The position numbers and the translations under genes were made by a program. The notes beneath the pieces are model-generated. The model was given only the letters and a program-made list of their open reading frames with translations, searched no databases and was not told where the DNA came from. Below are positions 61,973 to 64,000 of a DNA stretch of 64,000 nt, piece by piece. The stretch spans positions 62,001-126,000 of the forward strand of contig NZ_CABFVD010000001.1 in assembly GCF_902143515.1 (NCBI RefSeq). The letters are read 5' to 3'. Every line of letters starts with the position of its first letter. Position 1 is the first letter of the stretch. The DNA comes from Hathewaya massiliensis. GTDB taxonomy: Bacteria > Bacillota > Clostridia > Clostridiales > Clostridiaceae.

Positions 61973-62494
61973 TTATTTTTTAAAATCCTTAAATAGCAAA
62001 CTTGGTTGAATCCCTTCATTGTTTTGGTACTTTCCACTGTTATACTTACTATATTCACCATTAATATCATGATAATAGATTTGACATATTTCTACATTAG
62101 GATATATTATTATTGGCTGAACGCAAAAAATTTCTAAGGTCCAATATCCTGAAAATCCCACATCACCAAATCCAGCAGTTATGTGTATAAAAAGTCCTAA
62201 TCTTCCAACAGAAGATCTCCCTTCTAGCATAGGCACTACTTTATCAGTCTTAGTGTATTCAACAGTACTTCCTAGATATAATTTCCCTGGTTCCAAAAGT
62301 AAACCTTCCTCAGGTATAATAATCTTACTTGCTTTATTTTCCTTTTTCATATCTAACACATTCTCATCGTAAACCAATAATTCATTATGCAGTTTTAAAT
62401 TATAACTATTAGGATTTAATTGTTTTTCATTAAATGGTTCTATAAATATATCTTTATTTAATCTATTTTTAATTTCTTTTCCTGAAAGTATCAT
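61973..62494 (-). CDS. dcd: dCTP deaminase
   Basis: 173 residues. Deaminates dCTP to dUTP, source of dUMP for dTMP. Motifs: GRSSVGRLGLFIH (about 90), AGFGDVGFSGYWTLE (catalytic Glu) and NPNSYNLKLH. It might be the bifunctional dCTP deaminase/dUTPase type; not decided. Start after TTTGGAGGAGTATT. 55 bases before the bofC-like gene with no terminator between. Confidence 0.95.
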   Translation of the reverse strand: MILSGKEIKNRLNKDIFIEPFNEKQLNPNSYNLKLHNELLVYDENVLDMKKENKASKIIIPEEGLLLEPGKLYLGSTVEYTKTDKVVPMLEGRSSVGRLGLFIHITAGFGDVGFSGYWTLEIFCVQPIIIYPNVEICQIYYHDINGEYSKYNSGKYQNNEGIQPSLLFKDFKK

Positions 62495-62589
62495 AATACT
62501 CCTCCAAAATTTTATTTTCAGTTCTTAATTAAATTTAATAAAGTCAGAGTTATTATAGCAAAGAAATATAATTGTAGTCAAAAAATTAA

Positions 62590-62626
62590 TCAAAGGATAT
62601 CCTTAAATATTAAGGTTATCCTTTGA
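62590..62626 (-). terminator. Terminator after collagenase
   Basis: TCAAAGGATA.CCTTAA / TTAAGG.TATCCTTTGA with TTAATTTTTTG after it on the minus strand, just 14 bases past the collagenase stop. Confidence 0.85.
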
Positions 62627-62640
62627 CTATTAATTAATCC

Positions 62641-64000
62641 TTATCTTCCTACAGAACCACTTACATTAATTCTATATGGCATATATTGTCCACTGTACAT
62701 ATATAAGTGTATATAATATTTTCCTGATTTTTGAGCCTTAAAACTTCCTTTTAAATTATAACCATCTTCTGTTGCATAAGCTACTGCATTATTATTTTCA
62801 TCATATACTACCCAAGTAGCTCCTCCGTAACCCAATTTAGCTATATCAATTTTTACTTCTCCTGGAGTTATTACATCAAAGTAGAAGAAATCACTATAGT
62901 CAGTATTATCTAATGTACCATTTACTGAAACACCTGGTAATATAGGTCCATTAGCCATTTCTTTAGAATCATTTGGTTCCGTTTCACGATTAATAGGATA
63001 TACAGGGTCTGTTACTACTATTTTTTTAGTTTTTTCTGTCATTTGTCCACTATTATCCATTACTTTGAGTGTAACAGTATATTCCCCCTTTTTCCTATAT
63101 AAATGTGTTGGATTTTGAACATAACTCACATCACTTCCATCACCAAAATCCCATTGGTAACCTGCAACTGAACCATCTGGGTCATAAGTTCCTTTTCCAT
63201 AGAAAGTAACTTCCTTATCTACATATGCTGTAGTAGGAACTTCCATATATACAACTGGTAATTGATTTTCTGATAAATCTTTTACTCCAACTGTAGTTTT
63301 AGATATAGAATATCCACCCTTATCATCTGTAACTTTTAAAGTTACGTTATAAGTTCCAACTTTAGCATATGAATGTTCTGGATTCTCATCCTTACTCTTG
63401 TTTCCATCACCAAAATCCCATTCATAAGATACAATTTTACCATCTGGATCAAAAGAGCCTTCACTTGAGAATTTTATCTTAGTATTTTGTGTTCCATTAT
63501 AAGGTCCATTTATCTTACCATATGGCAGTGAATTTGTAGAATCATTTTCATCTGGCATATATCCATGGAATGCCACATCATAAGTCACATTATTTGATGC
63601 ATCTACTTTGTAATTAGTGAAATAAGCAGTAACTGTCTTATACCCACTCCAAGAATAAGCATCTAATTTCTTCAAGAACTCATTTGTTAGTTTATCCATT
63701 TGCTTGTAATCTTCTATTTTCCCCTTTGAAGTTCCAGCTGAATATTTTCCACGCAAAGTAAAAGTTTTAAAGAATTGTGACTTATTTATTTCAGTCTTAA
63801 CATCTTTTAATTTAGCAACATTCGTTATTTCTGAATAAATTTCATTAGGATTTTTATAAGCATGTCTTATTAAATAGTCATCTGAAACAAGTGGTACAGT
63901 TAAGTTATCATAATCATCTATTAATTTTTGCATATGGTCTTGATATCTATCATTTAATGAATAATTAGAACTTAACTCCTTCATGTAATCATCATATGCT
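62641..64000 (-). CDS. Clostridial collagenase, C-terminal part (5' end outside window)
   Basis: Secreted peptidase M9. About 453 codons are seen; the frame stays open to the right edge (before MKELSS it reads AYDDY), so the catalytic HEXXH region is off the window. Visible order: end of the peptidase/helper domain (to about 165), PKD domain 1 ([13 protein letters not shown]), PKD domain 2 ([13 protein letters not shown]), then a PPC-type collagen-binding domain ([18 protein letters not shown]-type [26 protein letters not shown] end). Two PKD plus one CBD is the ColH layout of Hathewaya histolytica, and the end is closely similar to ColH. Confidence 0.94.
   Translation of the reverse strand, partial: AYDDYMKELSSNYSLNDRYQDHMQKLIDDYDNLTVPLVSDDYLIRHAYKNPNEIYSEITNVAKLKDVKTEINKSQFFKTFTLRGKYSAGTSKGKIEDYKQMDKLTNEFLKKLDAYSWSGYKTVTAYFTNYKVDASNNVTYDVAFHGYMPDENDSTNSLPYGKINGPYNGTQNTKIKFSSEGSFDPDGKIVSYEWDFGDGNKSKDENPEHSYAKVGTYNVTLKVTDDKGGYSISKTTVGVKDLSENQLPVVYMEVPTTAYVDKEVTFYGKGTYDPDGSVAGYQWDFGDGSDVSYVQNPTHLYRKKGEYTVTLKVMDNSGQMTEKTKKIVVTDPVYPINRETEPNDSKEMANGPILPGVSVNGTLDNTDYSDFFYFDVITPGEVKIDIAKLGYGGATWVVYDENNNAVAYATEDGYNLKGSFKAQKSGKYYIHLYMYSGQYMPYRINVSGSVGR

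Overview
The window is AT-rich, Gram-positive, clostridial DNA. The gene set points to a proteolytic member of Clostridium sensu lato, of the C. sporogenes/botulinum, C. tetani or Hathewaya kind. The evidence is a collagenase with two PKD domains and one collagen-binding domain at the right edge, an agrBD signalling locus, a SCIFF peptide with its radical-SAM maturase, a 5' tail of a long clostridial purL, rubrerythrin, methylglyoxal synthase, the abrB type seen in clostridia, TTG starts and GGAGG ribosome sites. Species is inferred, not proved.

Left part (1-22.5 kb). A truncated purL and an alanine/Na+ symporter are followed by stress and housekeeping genes: lipoprotein cyclophilin, rubrerythrin, peroxiredoxin, two flavin reductases, corrinoid adenosyltransferase-like protein, PHP phosphatase, cardiolipin synthase and cold-shock protein. 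Next come cysE behind a cysteine T-box leader, a WG-repeat protein, mgsA, lrgAB, an HD hydrolase, a membrane-anchored polysaccharide deacetylase, a GT4 glycosyltransferase and an APH-fold kinase.

Middle (22.5-42.6 kb) is the accessory-rich part. It holds tRNA-Trp, a hisC whose C-terminus is encoded by a dispersed repeat, and an IS110-family element with a structured leader that looks like a bridge RNA and a frameshifted transposase. A lysine riboswitch precedes an NhaC-type transporter. A ribokinase-lacI operon has its lacI gene split by a 1.2 kb IStron (group I intron fused to a tnpB-type insertion sequence); exact removal of this element restores a 333-codon repressor. msrA, an agrB-agrD locus with a two-piece sensor, ppaX, a long glutamine synthetase, an orphan Fe/B12-type binding lipoprotein, a two-gene ThrE exporter, a CsoR-like repressor, pssA and abrB follow.

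Right part (42.6-64 kb) is a long minus-strand housekeeping block. In transcription order: dcd, bofC-like, ruvA, ruvB, queA, tgt, yajC, a small membrane protein, scfA, scfB, secD, secF, a degenerate RecJ-like protein, apt, relA, dtd, an MBL hydrolase, hemZ, hisS, aspS. Upstream of all this, at the window edge, lies the collagenase gene.

RNA-level control is prominent: T-box, lysine riboswitch, IStron intron, putative bridge RNA, a hairpin between scfA and scfB, and a hairpin that hides a ribosome binding site. A dispersed repeat family (a hairpin module and a 28-base tail module) occurs at about ten intergenic places and once inside a gene. The strongest candidates for further work are the IStron in lacI, the IS110 leader RNA, the split agr sensor and the repeat family.
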